From: Flavobacteriaceae bacterium
GTDB taxonomy: Bacteria > Bacteroidota > Bacteroidia > Flavobacteriales > Flavobacteriaceae
Direction: 5' to 3'
DNA length: 64,000 bases
Assembly (NCBI GenBank): GCA_002746415.1
Contig: NVXD01000010.1
Location: 1-64,000 of the forward strand
Shown here: in pieces, positions 18,101 to 26,842 of the stretch
Layout of the letters: each line of letters begins with the position of its first letter
Numbering within the stretch: position 1 is the first letter of the stretch
Translations under genes and position numbers: made by a program
The notes under the pieces: generated by a model
Databases searched by the model: none
Told to the model about the DNA's origin: nothing
The model's input: the letters and a program-made list of their open reading frames with translations, nothing else

Positions 18101-18260
18101 AAGTACCACGAGTGGTAGTTACGATAATTACGTTTACCCCAGGTATAGGCACATTTGCCTCATCCGATATGGTACCAGACAATTCGTAGCTATCCTGTGC
18201 GAATAGTACAATATTGCAAAGCAATAGTGCAATGAGAGTAAATTTATTTTTTAAATTCAT
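15156..18260 (-). CDS. susC: SusC/RagA-type TonB-dependent transporter
   Basis: Outer-membrane importer of alginate oligosaccharides, energised by TonB. The 1034 residues comprise a signal peptide (ending VLFAQD), a carboxypeptidase-regulatory-like domain (about 26-100; SGTISDEANVPIPGVNV), the TonB-box region LDEVVVVGYGTQKKS, a plug domain with the SusC pattern FEVLKDAASAAIYGSEGSNGV, and a 22-strand barrel ending in TVTFGLNIDF. It is the first gene of the operon susC-susD-PKD-PKD-PL7-PL7. The promoter carries a GntR double operator, and the leader of about 330 nt contains two stem-loops, so additional leader control is possible. Confidence 0.95.
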   Translation of the reverse strand: MNLKNKFTLIALLLCNIVLFAQDSYELSGTISDEANVPIPGVNVIIVTTTRGTSTDFDGLFTIEVENGDVLQFSYLGFVTQTAVVSGQKTLNVLMIEDASQLDEVVVVGYGTQKKSTLTGSISKVTNETLDQIAVSRVDDALIGQVSGVNIQATNAEAGGAPTITIRGIGSVTADSGPALVIDGVVVSSEFLGNIDMNDVESFEVLKDAASAAIYGSEGSNGVILITTKSGKAGKTKFSYQTYTGFKNAHGSDDYSKSVADWAEIELAATGSLTNETQYAQLLVATTGVDRDWQDVFFDGGTITSHSLSARGGTEDTKFSTSLRYLHDEGVVITDDYKLFSANMKVDSKIGDKVKFGLRASPSYTKQRRLPTSIHNPIRQSPWLPIYHTEESLQFINRDTYPNVGVGDYFNENHLLNLDINGDGNTSRPRTSGDSNPYAQYVEREHFEYNTKLFGSTYLSYEIAEGLTAKTQLGVTLEQRKRTRYDGTLHHSNGNARASYYLANRFRTRVISDNTLNYTTTFNDDHDLNILAGMTVQKRRSEESITTGSGFSNDLLKNFQGATLVDLPSEINTELKKLGYFARINYSFAGKYLVNASFRRDGSSVFGIDSKWGNFPAVSVGWNVAKENFLMNSDAVNTLKFRASYGLTGAENFNVGDAVINAWPYLALLQNSNAIDDGSVAAGVSPRNIANALLQWEASEEFTVGLDYGFFSNRISGSVDYYNRTSDELLLNNPVSYLTGFNNGIVNLGKVQNKGLELELRTKNIVGEKFSWNSTLIASTNQNELLSFGDSNNALIEDSYGRNSQWINRIGEPISSFWGYVVDTEVYDETSFRTTYVNNPWNRINGQADDTIVKDLNGDGLITDEDKTILGDPYPDLVYSFTNQFKLGNFDLSVMVQGSLGGQVNNIGDQYFYNWFGNRTRSGGELEAVADGLVPHVSFIQEKVLTSEVIASSDYFSLRNINLGYNFSDDVTSRMGIAGLRLYATAQNLVYITADDYHGFNPEHVDGSNPRAYGSQRAGTPIYKTVTFGLNIDF

Positions 18261-18389
18261 TTGTAATAATATTAAGTTAGTAATGTCTATCGGTTTTGTC
18301 TCCGATGTTTTTCATATGATTTTCGAACAATCACATTTCTTCTTTCAAATTACTAAATCACACATACGACTGAAGTCAATGAATTTTCT

Positions 18390-18500
18390 TATTTTTGTAG
18401 CGAGCGTGTGTATAGTAATATTTGCATGTCTTACGTATTACTTCCCTTCATAAAGAAGTAATTTAATTTAAAAGGATGGGCGTGCACCCGTCCTTTTTTC
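18390..18500 (+). ncRNA. Candidate antisense small RNA in the susC leader
   Basis: On the plus strand, opposite the susC leader, TATTTTTG (18390-18397) is a perfect -7 box. About 75 bases on is a strong intrinsic terminator: 11-bp stem AAAAGGATGGG / CCCGTCCTTTT (18470-18480 and 18487-18497, one wobble) followed by T residues to 18499. A second 8-bp stem (ATTACTTC / GAAGTAAT, 18437-18462) lies between. The transcript would be about 95 nt. Antisense sRNAs in susC leaders (DonS type) are known in Bacteroides fragilis. The -33 box is poor. The alternative is that these are leader hairpins of the susC mRNA. Confidence 0.4.
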
Positions 18501-18568
18501 TTTCCTATAGTCTCTATGATTCCATTTATTTTCTAGGCTTTAGTTCGTTAGTAGTTTAAATTTTAAAA

Positions 18569-18598
18569 TTGGTTCACCAAATTGGTTTACCAAATATA
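18569..18598 (-). promoter_or_regulatory. susC promoter -7 box with double GntR operator
   Basis: On the minus strand TATATTTG (18591-18598) fits the -7 consensus, and its end flows into TTGGTAAACCAA and TTGGTGAACCAA (operator 18569-18593). Both halves are nearly perfect palindromes. A repressor here would cover the transcription start. The predicted leader to the susC ATG is about 325 nt. Confidence 0.78.
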
Positions 18599-18710
18599 TG
18601 TTATTACTTTGTTAAATAAAAATTAATTCAATTTTTTTTGATTTGATTTTATATCAACCTACTTACTTGACCGTCCCTATTTTATCAAATTCGCAATTTG
18701 AGCCCCTTTC

Positions 18711-19463
18711 TTAAGAAAAAGCAAGCCCGCCGTTGATATCAACATTTGCACCTGTCATAAATGAGGTTTCCGAAGAAGCTAGACAGGCGACTGTATTTGC
18801 GATTTCTTCGGCAGACCCTTGTCTTCGCAATGGTGTCATACCCTCAACTTTGGTTCTAACTTCATCTTTTGTGAAATCATCGTGAAATTTAGTTGCAATC
18901 ATACCAGGGCATAAAGAATTCACTCGTATATTCTTTGGCCCAACTTCTTTAGCCAGTCCTCTTGTAAAAGTCATAACAGCTCCTTTAGAAGTAGCGTAAG
19001 CCAAAGAACCTCCGCCTCCACCATCTCTACCTGCTTGAGAAGCAATGTTTACAATAGATCCTCCAGAACCCATATGTGGTAAAGCCGCTTGTGATACTAA
19101 AAATGTGGAGTTCAAGTTTAAAAACATGACCTTATTGAAAAAGGCTTCATCCATTTCAGCCATAGTTTTTCTCGCAATCAAGCCTCCAGCATTATTTACT
19201 ACAATATCAATAGTATCTCCGAATGCTGCTATTGTCTCTTTAATCATATTATCAACATCTGCTTTCTTAGTCATATCACCTTTTAGTATAATAGCTTGTC
19301 CGCCAGCAGCTTCAATCTCTTTTAAAGTAGCCTTAGCATTTTCTTCATTATTAAAGTAATTAGCGACCACCTTAGCACCTTCTTTGGCTAACCTTAATGA
19401 TATTGCTTTTCCTATATCTCTTGTTCCACCAGTTACGATGGCAATCTTTCCATTTAAATCCAT
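18711..19463 (-). CDS. Short-chain dehydrogenase, candidate DEH reductase (NADPH-type)
   Basis: A 250-residue classical SDR with TGGTRDIG (11-18), NNAG (90-93), Ser142, Tyr156 and Lys160 (YATSK) and the C-terminal TGANVDINGGLAFS. Arg15 in the glycine motif, as in FabG-like enzymes, favours NADPH. It is 5 bp after kdgF and last in the PL6-PL17-kdgF-SDR operon, so reduction of DEH to KDG is the natural job. Together with the NADH-like SDR at 6.1 kb it would give the cell one reductase per cofactor, as in the A1-R/A1-R' pair of Sphingomonas A1. Cofactor choice is inferred. Confidence 0.87.
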   Translation of the reverse strand: MDLNGKIAIVTGGTRDIGKAISLRLAKEGAKVVANYFNNEENAKATLKEIEAAGGQAIILKGDMTKKADVDNMIKETIAAFGDTIDIVVNNAGGLIARKTMAEMDEAFFNKVMFLNLNSTFLVSQAALPHMGSGGSIVNIASQAGRDGGGGGSLAYATSKGAVMTFTRGLAKEVGPKNIRVNSLCPGMIATKFHDDFTKDEVRTKVEGMTPLRRQGSAEEIANTVACLASSETSFMTGANVDINGGLAFS

Positions 19464-19468
19464 AGTGT

Positions 19469-19822
19469 TTATTTTTTAGTCATAAAATCTTCCCTGATCG
19501 GGCTAAATACATCTATTAAAATACCTGCTTTTGTGCAAGTTGCGCCGTGAAGAACATGAGGTGGAATATAAACTGAATCTCCTTCTTTTACTGTTCTTTG
19601 CTCGCCTCCAATAGTAAAATTAAATTCTCCGCTTGCCACATATGTAGTTTGCGAATGATGATGTTCATGCTCATACCCAATTCCTCCTTCGGCAAAACCA
19701 ACTTTAACCAGCATGATTTTATCATCATAGCCCATTATTTTTCTTTTAACCCCTTCTCCAACAACTTCCCAATCTTGGTCGTTGTCTAATAAAAATTCTT
19801 TACTTGTTCCAAATGATTCCAT
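19469..19822 (-). CDS. kdgF: KdgF, cupin that linearises unsaturated uronate
   Basis: A small cupin of 117 residues that converts 4,5-unsaturated monouronate, the final lyase product, to open-chain DEH in the cytoplasm. The metal-binding cluster is visible: His52, His54-56, Gln58, then PPHVLHGA with His89 and His92. SGEFNFTIGGEQ and GDSVYIPP are the two cupin motifs. No signal peptide. It lies 6 bp after the PL17 gene, whose exolytic activity would make its substrate, and 5 bp before an SDR that would use its product. This gene order is known from other flavobacterial alginate operons. Confidence 0.93.
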   Translation of the reverse strand: MESFGTSKEFLLDNDQDWEVVGEGVKRKIMGYDDKIMLVKVGFAEGGIGYEHEHHHSQTTYVASGEFNFTIGGEQRTVKEGDSVYIPPHVLHGATCTKAGILIDVFSPIREDFMTKK

Positions 19823-19828
19823 CTTCTA

Positions 19829-22087
19829 TTATTTACTGATTTTAGTATATTGATAAGGACCTGTCCATTGATAATCCTTTCCGTTTATTTGTGATTTATG
19901 ACGACTAGTTGCTGAAGCGTCTGTATTTGACAGAATCAATATATGCTCATTTTCATCAACATCTTTTATTGCAATCGCCGTGTACTTTTCTTCATCGTAG
20001 ACAATCTTTAAGTTGGATATACTACTATTTGAATCTATAGCGAACTCTGATACTGGGCTATAACCCCCATGTGATTCTATTACTGATACAAAAGTGGTGT
20101 TCTGCGTATCTTTTCTTCGAAGTATGAAGCCAGCATCGCGTCTTAAGTTGAACTCAGGGTCATTGGCTCCTATTCTAACAAACCTTAACTCATCATCCTT
20201 TGATGTCACAGACGTTAAAGTGTAGAACCTCCCTTTTTCCATCCAACTTAATTTGGTGTTTTCACCTATCGCATTTCCACAGCCTTCCGTCCACAAGTGT
20301 TGATAACCATTGTCCTCTCCTAAAGGCTCTAGCGTTTTCGGTACCTCATAGTCAAAATTCGTTTTTATTACTTGCCCCACAAAGTAGAACGGCAAGTCAT
20401 ATTGATTTGTGCCATCTGACGTTACTTTTAGAATATCAAGCATAAATGGTTTTTCAAAACCTTCTTGCATTATAAGGGCCATTGTTCTATGCATTTCCGT
20501 TCCGGGATAGGCATTAGTTTCTTTAGCACTTACCACTTGTATTTCTGCTTTCGAAGCATCAAAAAGATATAAATCTGAATGATGTTTACTACCGATTTCA
20601 TATTTGCCTTGAAAGTTAGACTTCTCATTCTGTACTAGGGTATTGTGAGCAATCGTTTGTTTTGCCCAAGTCTTATTTTCTTTTAAATAGTTGCCACCTC
20701 CTTTTTGCTCAATATTTACAAAACGTGCAAGACCATAATCCTGAAGTATTTCGTCCCCTTTTTCATAAAGCGAATACGATAGCTTATCATAATGACCATG
20801 ACTAAGCCCTTGGGCGGCATATTTAAAAACCAAGGTCATATCTTCATTACCATATCGCAATATGCCTACACCGCCTTGTTTACCATCTGAGCCATCAGAA
20901 AGGTTGATGGATTTTTTTAAAAATGGTTTCGCTTTTCCATCACGAATACCTAAAGAAACTGCTAAACCTGAATCGTCTAAAAGAACACGACCCTGATTTT
21001 CAACAATACTTAATAGTTGAGGATTATGACCTCCATAGTGATATGCAATATCTACAGCAGTAACCAATTCTCTAGAGTAGTAAGACATTCCTTTTTGCCC
21101 GTCATTTATCGGAAAAAATTCTCCATCAGCATCAGATAGATTAACCAATGCATTCACAGATTTTAAGAGTACGCTATCTTTGTAACCAAAAATATTTAGT
21201 TCTGGTTTTGCATTGTGTAATCCCTCGGCAAAAATTAAAAAAGGATACATGGCATAGCGTTGATAATATGGGCCTTCTGTATAATACCCGTCAGGAGAAA
21301 ATGGCTCATCTAAATTTGCTAAAAACCCAGCTTTACCATCTGTTTGTATAAAACCACCATCATTATCTTTCGCCATGGCATCTATTTTTACATCATTTAT
21401 GCCATATAATGCTCTTTGTATTAGCTCATCATCATTCATAACAAGACCAATCATTCCAACCGCTGCATTTCCCCAGGTACTATGGTTGTGTACTCGATTG
21501 TAAAACTGTGGATTCTCAATAGATATAAAATCAGCAAATGGGCGAAACAAGTTTTTTTCTAATTTTTTGCGCTCTTTTTTGGAAAGCCAATCATAAATAC
21601 AGTCATAGGCCTGACTAACATATACTAACCAGTTAGAATCATTTAAGCATTGCCAAAACAATTTACCTCTAGCATACGAACGTGTTTTTGGGTGAACGGG
21701 CAAGTTCTTATACATTGCTTCATACTGAAACAACATATCTTTAATATAAATTGCGTATTTCTCATCATCCAAAATTTGAAATAACACACCTGCCTTTTGA
21801 AGGATAATAAAATTTGTTTTATGCCTTGCATGTGTGTAACCGCCAGAATAATCTTTTGGAATTGGTGTATGAATACCAAATTCAATTTCAGCATCTACTT
21901 CAGTTTTTAAACGTTTAAGAGACGCATCAAACAAAGACACTTTACCTAATTCAGCTTTAATTTGTTCAATACCAGCTTTAGTCAGAATTAATTTTGGGTG
22001 GTCTTGGGCTTGTACAATAACCGGGCAGAAACTAAGCAATAACCATGCGAAGCAAACGAATAAATTTATGTTATTTTTTTTGCGCAT
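19829..22087 (-). CDS. PL17 exolytic oligoalginate lyase
   Basis: A 752-residue exo-lyase releasing unsaturated monouronate from oligoalginate. It has a Sec signal peptide (ending VQAQDH), an alpha/alpha-toroid alginate-lyase domain (about 60-370) and a heparinase II/III-like beta domain (about 390-640). Catalytic residues of the family are visible: Asn201-His202 in VHNHSTWG and the Tyr of EGPYYQRYA (274/275). The C-terminal SHGHYDKLSYSLY carries the heparinase-type metal-site pattern. No lipobox, so it is predicted periplasmic. It lies 3 bp after the PL6 gene and 6 bp before kdgF. Length is normal for PL17. Confidence 0.94.
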   Translation of the reverse strand: MRKKNNINLFVCFAWLLLSFCPVIVQAQDHPKLILTKAGIEQIKAELGKVSLFDASLKRLKTEVDAEIEFGIHTPIPKDYSGGYTHARHKTNFIILQKAGVLFQILDDEKYAIYIKDMLFQYEAMYKNLPVHPKTRSYARGKLFWQCLNDSNWLVYVSQAYDCIYDWLSKKERKKLEKNLFRPFADFISIENPQFYNRVHNHSTWGNAAVGMIGLVMNDDELIQRALYGINDVKIDAMAKDNDGGFIQTDGKAGFLANLDEPFSPDGYYTEGPYYQRYAMYPFLIFAEGLHNAKPELNIFGYKDSVLLKSVNALVNLSDADGEFFPINDGQKGMSYYSRELVTAVDIAYHYGGHNPQLLSIVENQGRVLLDDSGLAVSLGIRDGKAKPFLKKSINLSDGSDGKQGGVGILRYGNEDMTLVFKYAAQGLSHGHYDKLSYSLYEKGDEILQDYGLARFVNIEQKGGGNYLKENKTWAKQTIAHNTLVQNEKSNFQGKYEIGSKHHSDLYLFDASKAEIQVVSAKETNAYPGTEMHRTMALIMQEGFEKPFMLDILKVTSDGTNQYDLPFYFVGQVIKTNFDYEVPKTLEPLGEDNGYQHLWTEGCGNAIGENTKLSWMEKGRFYTLTSVTSKDDELRFVRIGANDPEFNLRRDAGFILRRKDTQNTTFVSVIESHGGYSPVSEFAIDSNSSISNLKIVYDEEKYTAIAIKDVDENEHILILSNTDASATSRHKSQINGKDYQWTGPYQYTKISK

Positions 22088-22090
22088 ATT

Positions 22091-24424
22091 TTAGTTTGAT
22101 AAAACCCCTAAGTCAGAGCCATCAGTAGCTTTTCCTTTTAGGGGAGAATTTGTAGGTAATATATATGACGTATCATCGGAAAATTTAGTCGCCATATTCC
22201 ACTGGTTTTCCACCAAATATTTTTGATCACCGGTTACTTTTAATTTTTCTGAATTAATTAATGCGTTATTACGTACATTAACAATAGGCTCTCCGACCAC
22301 CAGATGCATGCTAATGGCCTTACTATTTTTAAAAATATTATTTTTTATATCGATTTCTTGAACACCATATAGCGAAATGACTGCTTTATATTTGTTTTTC
22401 TTACCAAAACCAACATTGTCAAATACGTTATGATCTATTTCTAAGAATGGCCCAAATGTACTTTCGTCTTTTCCTCCTCTATACAATCGTAATGCTGCAC
22501 CTTGTAGCTCGGTAATTGTATTGTTTTTCATTAAGAAGTATTCTACATTATAAGCTCCAATATCATCAGTCTCTTTATCTAATGCAGCAATACTACCTGA
22601 AATCTTTTTAAAGGTTGAGTTTTGAATACTAATGGTATCTGCAAATGTGCCTTTTGAAACTCTTAGTACATCAAAAGAATGGTTGACTATTAAATTTTTA
22701 AACTCGCATTTATCAATAAACAATTTGTAGTTATCAATCATTGAATTTTTGCTCGTGCTGATCACGGAATTACCAGCGTAATCCGGCGATTTTACCCCAT
22801 CAAATGTTATGTTTTCTAAAGATAAACTGCCGCCATTTTGAATTTCAAAAGCCACCATACGTTCAAATAAAATGGTTGCTTTTTCTTTTCCAGTTGTTAT
22901 AAATGTAAGAGGATGGTTTATTTTAACCACTTTGGTTAATAAATATGTTCCACCTTCTTCCAATTCTATAATATCTCCGGCTTCCGATTTTTTTACGATT
23001 GCATATAAGGTGTTAATACCAGCCTCTACTTTAATAGTTTTACCAGAATTTAACGCCACACTTTTATCTGCTTTAGAATACCAAGCTATTCCAGTATTTT
23101 CTTTAGTTGCAATATTTGGACTTATTGTAACCTTAGTTTTTATTTTATCTGATGTTGGTATTAAAAAACCTTGCTCGTTTTTTACTAGTTGTATATCTGC
23201 ATTTACAAACCCCCTTTTAATACTGGTTTCTGAGTTTTTACCTAAAATATTGTCTTTAAATGTAATACCACTAATATCATCATAAATCGTAAAGATGTCT
23301 TTCTTGTTTTCATTATAAAAAACATTCTCTGAAATTTCTGAATTAGCAGGTGGCTGACTTCTTTCTGCATCACTTCCTGCGCATAATTGAATATTTTCGC
23401 AATTGACGAACGTATTGTTATTTACTTTAGAATTTATAACCGGCACATAACGATTTGGTGGTGAATGTGGTACCCCGTTCATCATTACAAATGCTCCTCT
23501 AAAACGGTACCCCGTTAAACCAACGTGATAATTATTAATAACTGTTTGTGTTTCGTTAATCACACGAACACCTCCAGTACTTGGTTTTCCGTTACCTATA
23601 AAAACATTTCCGTCAACTAATGTTTCATTTCCGTGACGCAATGTTAAAGTTCCTGTACACTCATAAAAGGTGTTGTATTTAAATGTGTTTTGGCAGGCTT
23701 TGTTTGAAATAATTTCATGCTCACCATTACATCTGTCAAAATAATTAGATGCTACTAACGTATTAGAATTTTCTAAAGCATGATGACTAGTCCCAATTCT
23801 TAAAGTTTCTCCTCCATTATTTCCATAGGTTGGGCGAGGACCAAAATAGTTGTGGTCTATTATGTGATTGTTTGCTCTACTCTCTTTAGTGTCTAAACCA
23901 ACAATCATGGTAACCCCTAAATTCTTTTTTCCTGAAATATGGTTGTGATCAATCCGATTGTTCTTTCCATAAATGGTTACCCAGTAATCTTGTACTTGAC
24001 GTTCAGGATTATTAAAATTATCGATAACACATTCTGTTAATCGACAATTATTTGCCATTACATCTCTGTTTTTTCTAAAAGAGATAACAGAATTTGTTGG
24101 CGTATAACCATTTTTAAAAACTAAACCTTTGACGATTAAATGATCACCTGCAATTCTTAAATTAGAAGCCCCTTCAAAAATCACTTTCCCCTTTTCTTCA
24201 ACAGTAAGTGTAATAGGCTTTTCAGCCGTTCCATTTGCTTCAAATAAAAGTTCTGAATCCATCCACGTTCCATTTGCAAGAACAATACTATCACCCGGTT
24301 GTACCTTTTGAAGCATTTCTTCAAACTCTGCTACATTCTTTACGGTATCTATTTGCTGTTTTGTAGTGCAAGAGAAAGTGACGGTAAGGAAAATTAAGAA
24401 AAAAAACTTAGGTAAAAGTTTCAT
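22091..24424 (-). CDS. PL6 alginate lyase, two-domain lipoprotein (first copy)
   Basis: Alginate lyase with a parallel beta-helix of the chondroitinase-B type. The start is placed at 24424: an upstream ATG would translate the operator itself, while from here a lipoprotein signal (VTFSCTTKQ) begins. The N-terminal helix (about 30-400) has PGDSIVLANGTWMDSEL and YFGPRPTYGNNGGETLRIG. It also has HEIISNKACQNTFKYN and LTLRHGNETLVDGN, which hold the catalytic Lys and Arg of PL6. A second beta-helix (about 480-760) follows. It heads the PL6-PL17-kdgF-SDR operon. A paralogue lies at 26.8-29.2 kb with a near-identical promoter. Confidence 0.93.
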   Translation of the reverse strand: MKLLPKFFFLIFLTVTFSCTTKQQIDTVKNVAEFEEMLQKVQPGDSIVLANGTWMDSELLFEANGTAEKPITLTVEEKGKVIFEGASNLRIAGDHLIVKGLVFKNGYTPTNSVISFRKNRDVMANNCRLTECVIDNFNNPERQVQDYWVTIYGKNNRIDHNHISGKKNLGVTMIVGLDTKESRANNHIIDHNYFGPRPTYGNNGGETLRIGTSHHALENSNTLVASNYFDRCNGEHEIISNKACQNTFKYNTFYECTGTLTLRHGNETLVDGNVFIGNGKPSTGGVRVINETQTVINNYHVGLTGYRFRGAFVMMNGVPHSPPNRYVPVINSKVNNNTFVNCENIQLCAGSDAERSQPPANSEISENVFYNENKKDIFTIYDDISGITFKDNILGKNSETSIKRGFVNADIQLVKNEQGFLIPTSDKIKTKVTISPNIATKENTGIAWYSKADKSVALNSGKTIKVEAGINTLYAIVKKSEAGDIIELEEGGTYLLTKVVKINHPLTFITTGKEKATILFERMVAFEIQNGGSLSLENITFDGVKSPDYAGNSVISTSKNSMIDNYKLFIDKCEFKNLIVNHSFDVLRVSKGTFADTISIQNSTFKKISGSIAALDKETDDIGAYNVEYFLMKNNTITELQGAALRLYRGGKDESTFGPFLEIDHNVFDNVGFGKKNKYKAVISLYGVQEIDIKNNIFKNSKAISMHLVVGEPIVNVRNNALINSEKLKVTGDQKYLVENQWNMATKFSDDTSYILPTNSPLKGKATDGSDLGVLSN

Positions 24425-24430
24425 AATTAA

Positions 24431-24497
24431 AATTGGTTGACCAGTTTGGTTTACCAAAAATACACATATTTGTAAGACTCACAACTATTTAACATAA
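24431..24497 (-). promoter_or_regulatory. PL6-1 promoter with double GntR operator
   Basis: On the minus strand: TTG (24482-24484), 19-base spacer, TATTTTTG (24455-24462), a full Bacteroidota promoter. The operator halves TTGGTAAACCAA and CTGGTCAACCAA occupy 24433-24457, across the start point. The 5' leader would be about 25 nt. The whole block is repeated almost exactly at 29413-29479. Confidence 0.82.
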
Positions 24498-24593
24498 AAT
24501 CTGTAGATATTGTCTTTAATAAATGAATTATCATGAACGAAACTAATAATTCAACCAATGAAAAGTTAAGAAAAGTAAGTACGGCGTTAAGGT

Positions 24594-26831
24594 TTATTTT
24601 TCGAGTGTAAATTCCCAAACCTCTCCAGGAGCTAGCTCATTCTTTGTTTTCTTACCATTTTTAACTGCGACAATAAGGGTGCTCTTCTCGTCTCCAAGAG
24701 AGCAAATGTGAACTTTGTTATCACTATATTCTATGAAAAGATCGACCTCTGAGGAAATTTGAATATTCAGTTTTTCAAATTTCAAATGCCGTACACCAAA
24801 GAAATAAAAGCGATTATTCATACTCAAGCTGGTAGGATTGTTTCCTTTCATATCCCAATCCGTATTATTCAACTCCCAGCCGTTAATTTCTAGTTTATCG
24901 CTTGTTTCATCTATTCTATTGGCGTAGCCAGTATATGGGAAAATAACCGTCAAGAAACTAAATTTCTTTTGTTTTTTTTTGGAGACCACGCTCCAATTTT
25001 TTCCTCTTGCTCCATAACTCACCATGGAATCTAGTTCTTTCAATTGTAGAATGTCATGGCCACTAGCATCTGAAGATGTTGCTCGTATGAGGTTAGGGCC
25101 GTTTTCAGAGGTGTAATGCCCTTGCCAAACCTGTTTGTATTCATGTACTCCATTAGATGAGAAGTTATCCTTCACTAGCCAAAAATCATCCTTCACAAAT
25201 ATGACTTGTCTTGTGTAGTTTACGCCCACATTTTCAAACCCGTCGTGACGGCCTACAAACAAATCAAACTCCTTATTATTTTTCCATGCAATGACTTCAG
25301 GATTTGGTAATCCTCCAAACTTACCAAAACCACTTCCGCCTTTGTTAGAAGTCCATTGTTTCCCCTGTACTTCATTATCGACAAGAGCTACATTTTTTAC
25401 CATCGAATTTTTGAACAGCTCGAAGTCTTCTAGAGAATATCGCACCTGATAGTTTGGTAAAATCGCATGTCTGTTGGCCATTGCCTGAATCCCAAGCATA
25501 TCGCCATGTTGATGATCTGGTTTGTCTTCATCGAGGCCCGCACTTATGATCATCATTTTATCATTTGGATGCCAACCTTCGCGCATGATATAATAATGTG
25601 TATCCGTGAAAGCAAGCGAATTATAAGATGGTTTTTTGCGCTGAATATTTTCGAGCAATTCAACGTGAGATTGACTAAGGAACCAATAAATTCTATCATC
25701 TACCCTGTCAGAAGCAAAGTACCCGAATTCAGGATCTTCAAAAAGAAGATAACCAAGGGTCATCGCTCCCGAAATGTCGTTTTTTTCAGCCCATGGAATA
25801 TTGGTGTCATCCTGAAGTACCGGTGCGCTTCTGTCAGGGTAGGCAATTTTTACAAGGGTAGTGAATAAACTTCTAAGTTTTACTGCCCACGCCTTATCTA
25901 CATCAATGTTATTTAATTTGGCTAGTTGGTAGACATAGAAATAATTATTTATATCACTCATGTGATAATGAACAGAACGTTCGAACTGAAACCCATCTTC
26001 GTTGATTTCTTTTTCTAAGTGTTCACCAAGTCGCTGCATTGATCGATTGTACCAGAGGTCTGTTCCTTGAAAATCGCGAAAAAGAATAGATAGCATCGCT
26101 AATGCGGACATCCCCCTGGTTTGATGATTACCTGATCTAAATTGCTCATTGCGCTCATAGAGGTCCTGACCATGTTGCAGGAGTGTGGCTATCGTAATTA
26201 GCTGGTCATGGTCTGAATATTCGGGTTCATTCAGAATCATATTGTGAATCCACAACCAATTTAGGATCCTATATCCAGATCTAAAAACTTCATAAACACC
26301 GTTACCATCTTCTATTTTTTCGTATTGGTCAGATTCTAGTGCGGCATTCAGCGAGCCCATCTGTTTTTCAAAATAACTGATATATTTCGGGTCTCCTCCC
26401 TCGTTGAAATAAAGCAATATAATGTCCACCATCTTGTGCTGCCTGGCCAAATGACGTAGCGCATAAGCATTTACTTCTCGGCCGTTCAGATAATTGAAAG
26501 GTAATATCCATTGCGCTGAATCTGGGTATTTTCTTAGGTGGTCAAAGGCTCTTTTTTTATGACTTTCCTGATTCTGATAAAGCTTGTTGTATTGTAGCAG
26601 TCGCTGATCAAAAGTCTTATAATCATAGAAAAAACGTTCAGAAAATTTTTCTCTGAAATATTTTGCGAGTTGCGCTTCTGTTATTGACACACCTTCTACG
26701 AATTGAGTTTTTATATCCTTTTTAAAGAGCGCTTGGAGTTCTTTAGTTTTTAGGACTTTGTCGGAAGTTATTTGCTGAGCGCAAAGACCTAGTGAAAAGA
26801 CCGAAAACAGAATGAATGCTGATATTCTCAT
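24594..26831 (-). CDS. Heparinase II/III-fold protein, putative polysaccharide lyase of unassigned family
   Basis: A 745-residue exported protein (Sec signal ending LGLCAQQ) with the toroid plus beta-sandwich plan of heparinase II/III-type lyases. An N-terminal helical part (about 100-380) has RSGNHQTRGMSALAML and FERSVHYHMSDINNYF. The beta part (about 410-700) has YIMREGWHPNDKMMIISAG and PDHQHGDMLGIQA, the HGD metal/active-site pattern. It lies 12 bp after the second PL6 gene, so it probably acts on alginate or a side component. It is clearly unlike the PL17 protein of this locus. I could not place it in a PL family; PL15, PL38 or PL39 relatives are candidates. Confidence 0.8.
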   Translation of the reverse strand: MRISAFILFSVFSLGLCAQQITSDKVLKTKELQALFKKDIKTQFVEGVSITEAQLAKYFREKFSERFFYDYKTFDQRLLQYNKLYQNQESHKKRAFDHLRKYPDSAQWILPFNYLNGREVNAYALRHLARQHKMVDIILLYFNEGGDPKYISYFEKQMGSLNAALESDQYEKIEDGNGVYEVFRSGYRILNWLWIHNMILNEPEYSDHDQLITIATLLQHGQDLYERNEQFRSGNHQTRGMSALAMLSILFRDFQGTDLWYNRSMQRLGEHLEKEINEDGFQFERSVHYHMSDINNYFYVYQLAKLNNIDVDKAWAVKLRSLFTTLVKIAYPDRSAPVLQDDTNIPWAEKNDISGAMTLGYLLFEDPEFGYFASDRVDDRIYWFLSQSHVELLENIQRKKPSYNSLAFTDTHYYIMREGWHPNDKMMIISAGLDEDKPDHQHGDMLGIQAMANRHAILPNYQVRYSLEDFELFKNSMVKNVALVDNEVQGKQWTSNKGGSGFGKFGGLPNPEVIAWKNNKEFDLFVGRHDGFENVGVNYTRQVIFVKDDFWLVKDNFSSNGVHEYKQVWQGHYTSENGPNLIRATSSDASGHDILQLKELDSMVSYGARGKNWSVVSKKKQKKFSFLTVIFPYTGYANRIDETSDKLEINGWELNNTDWDMKGNNPTSLSMNNRFYFFGVRHLKFEKLNIQISSEVDLFIEYSDNKVHICSLGDEKSTLIVAVKNGKKTKNELAPGEVWEFTLEK

Positions 26832-26842
26832 TGTGGTTTGTA

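Noticed and set aside
24425-24457. Longer start for the first PL6 gene
   Set aside because: The added residues are translation of the operator and promoter; the signal peptide begins at 24424.
24594-26831. Assignment of the heparinase-fold protein to PL17
   Set aside because: It lacks the NHSTWG and EGPYYQRY contexts of PL17 that are present in the neighbour at 19.8-22.1 kb.
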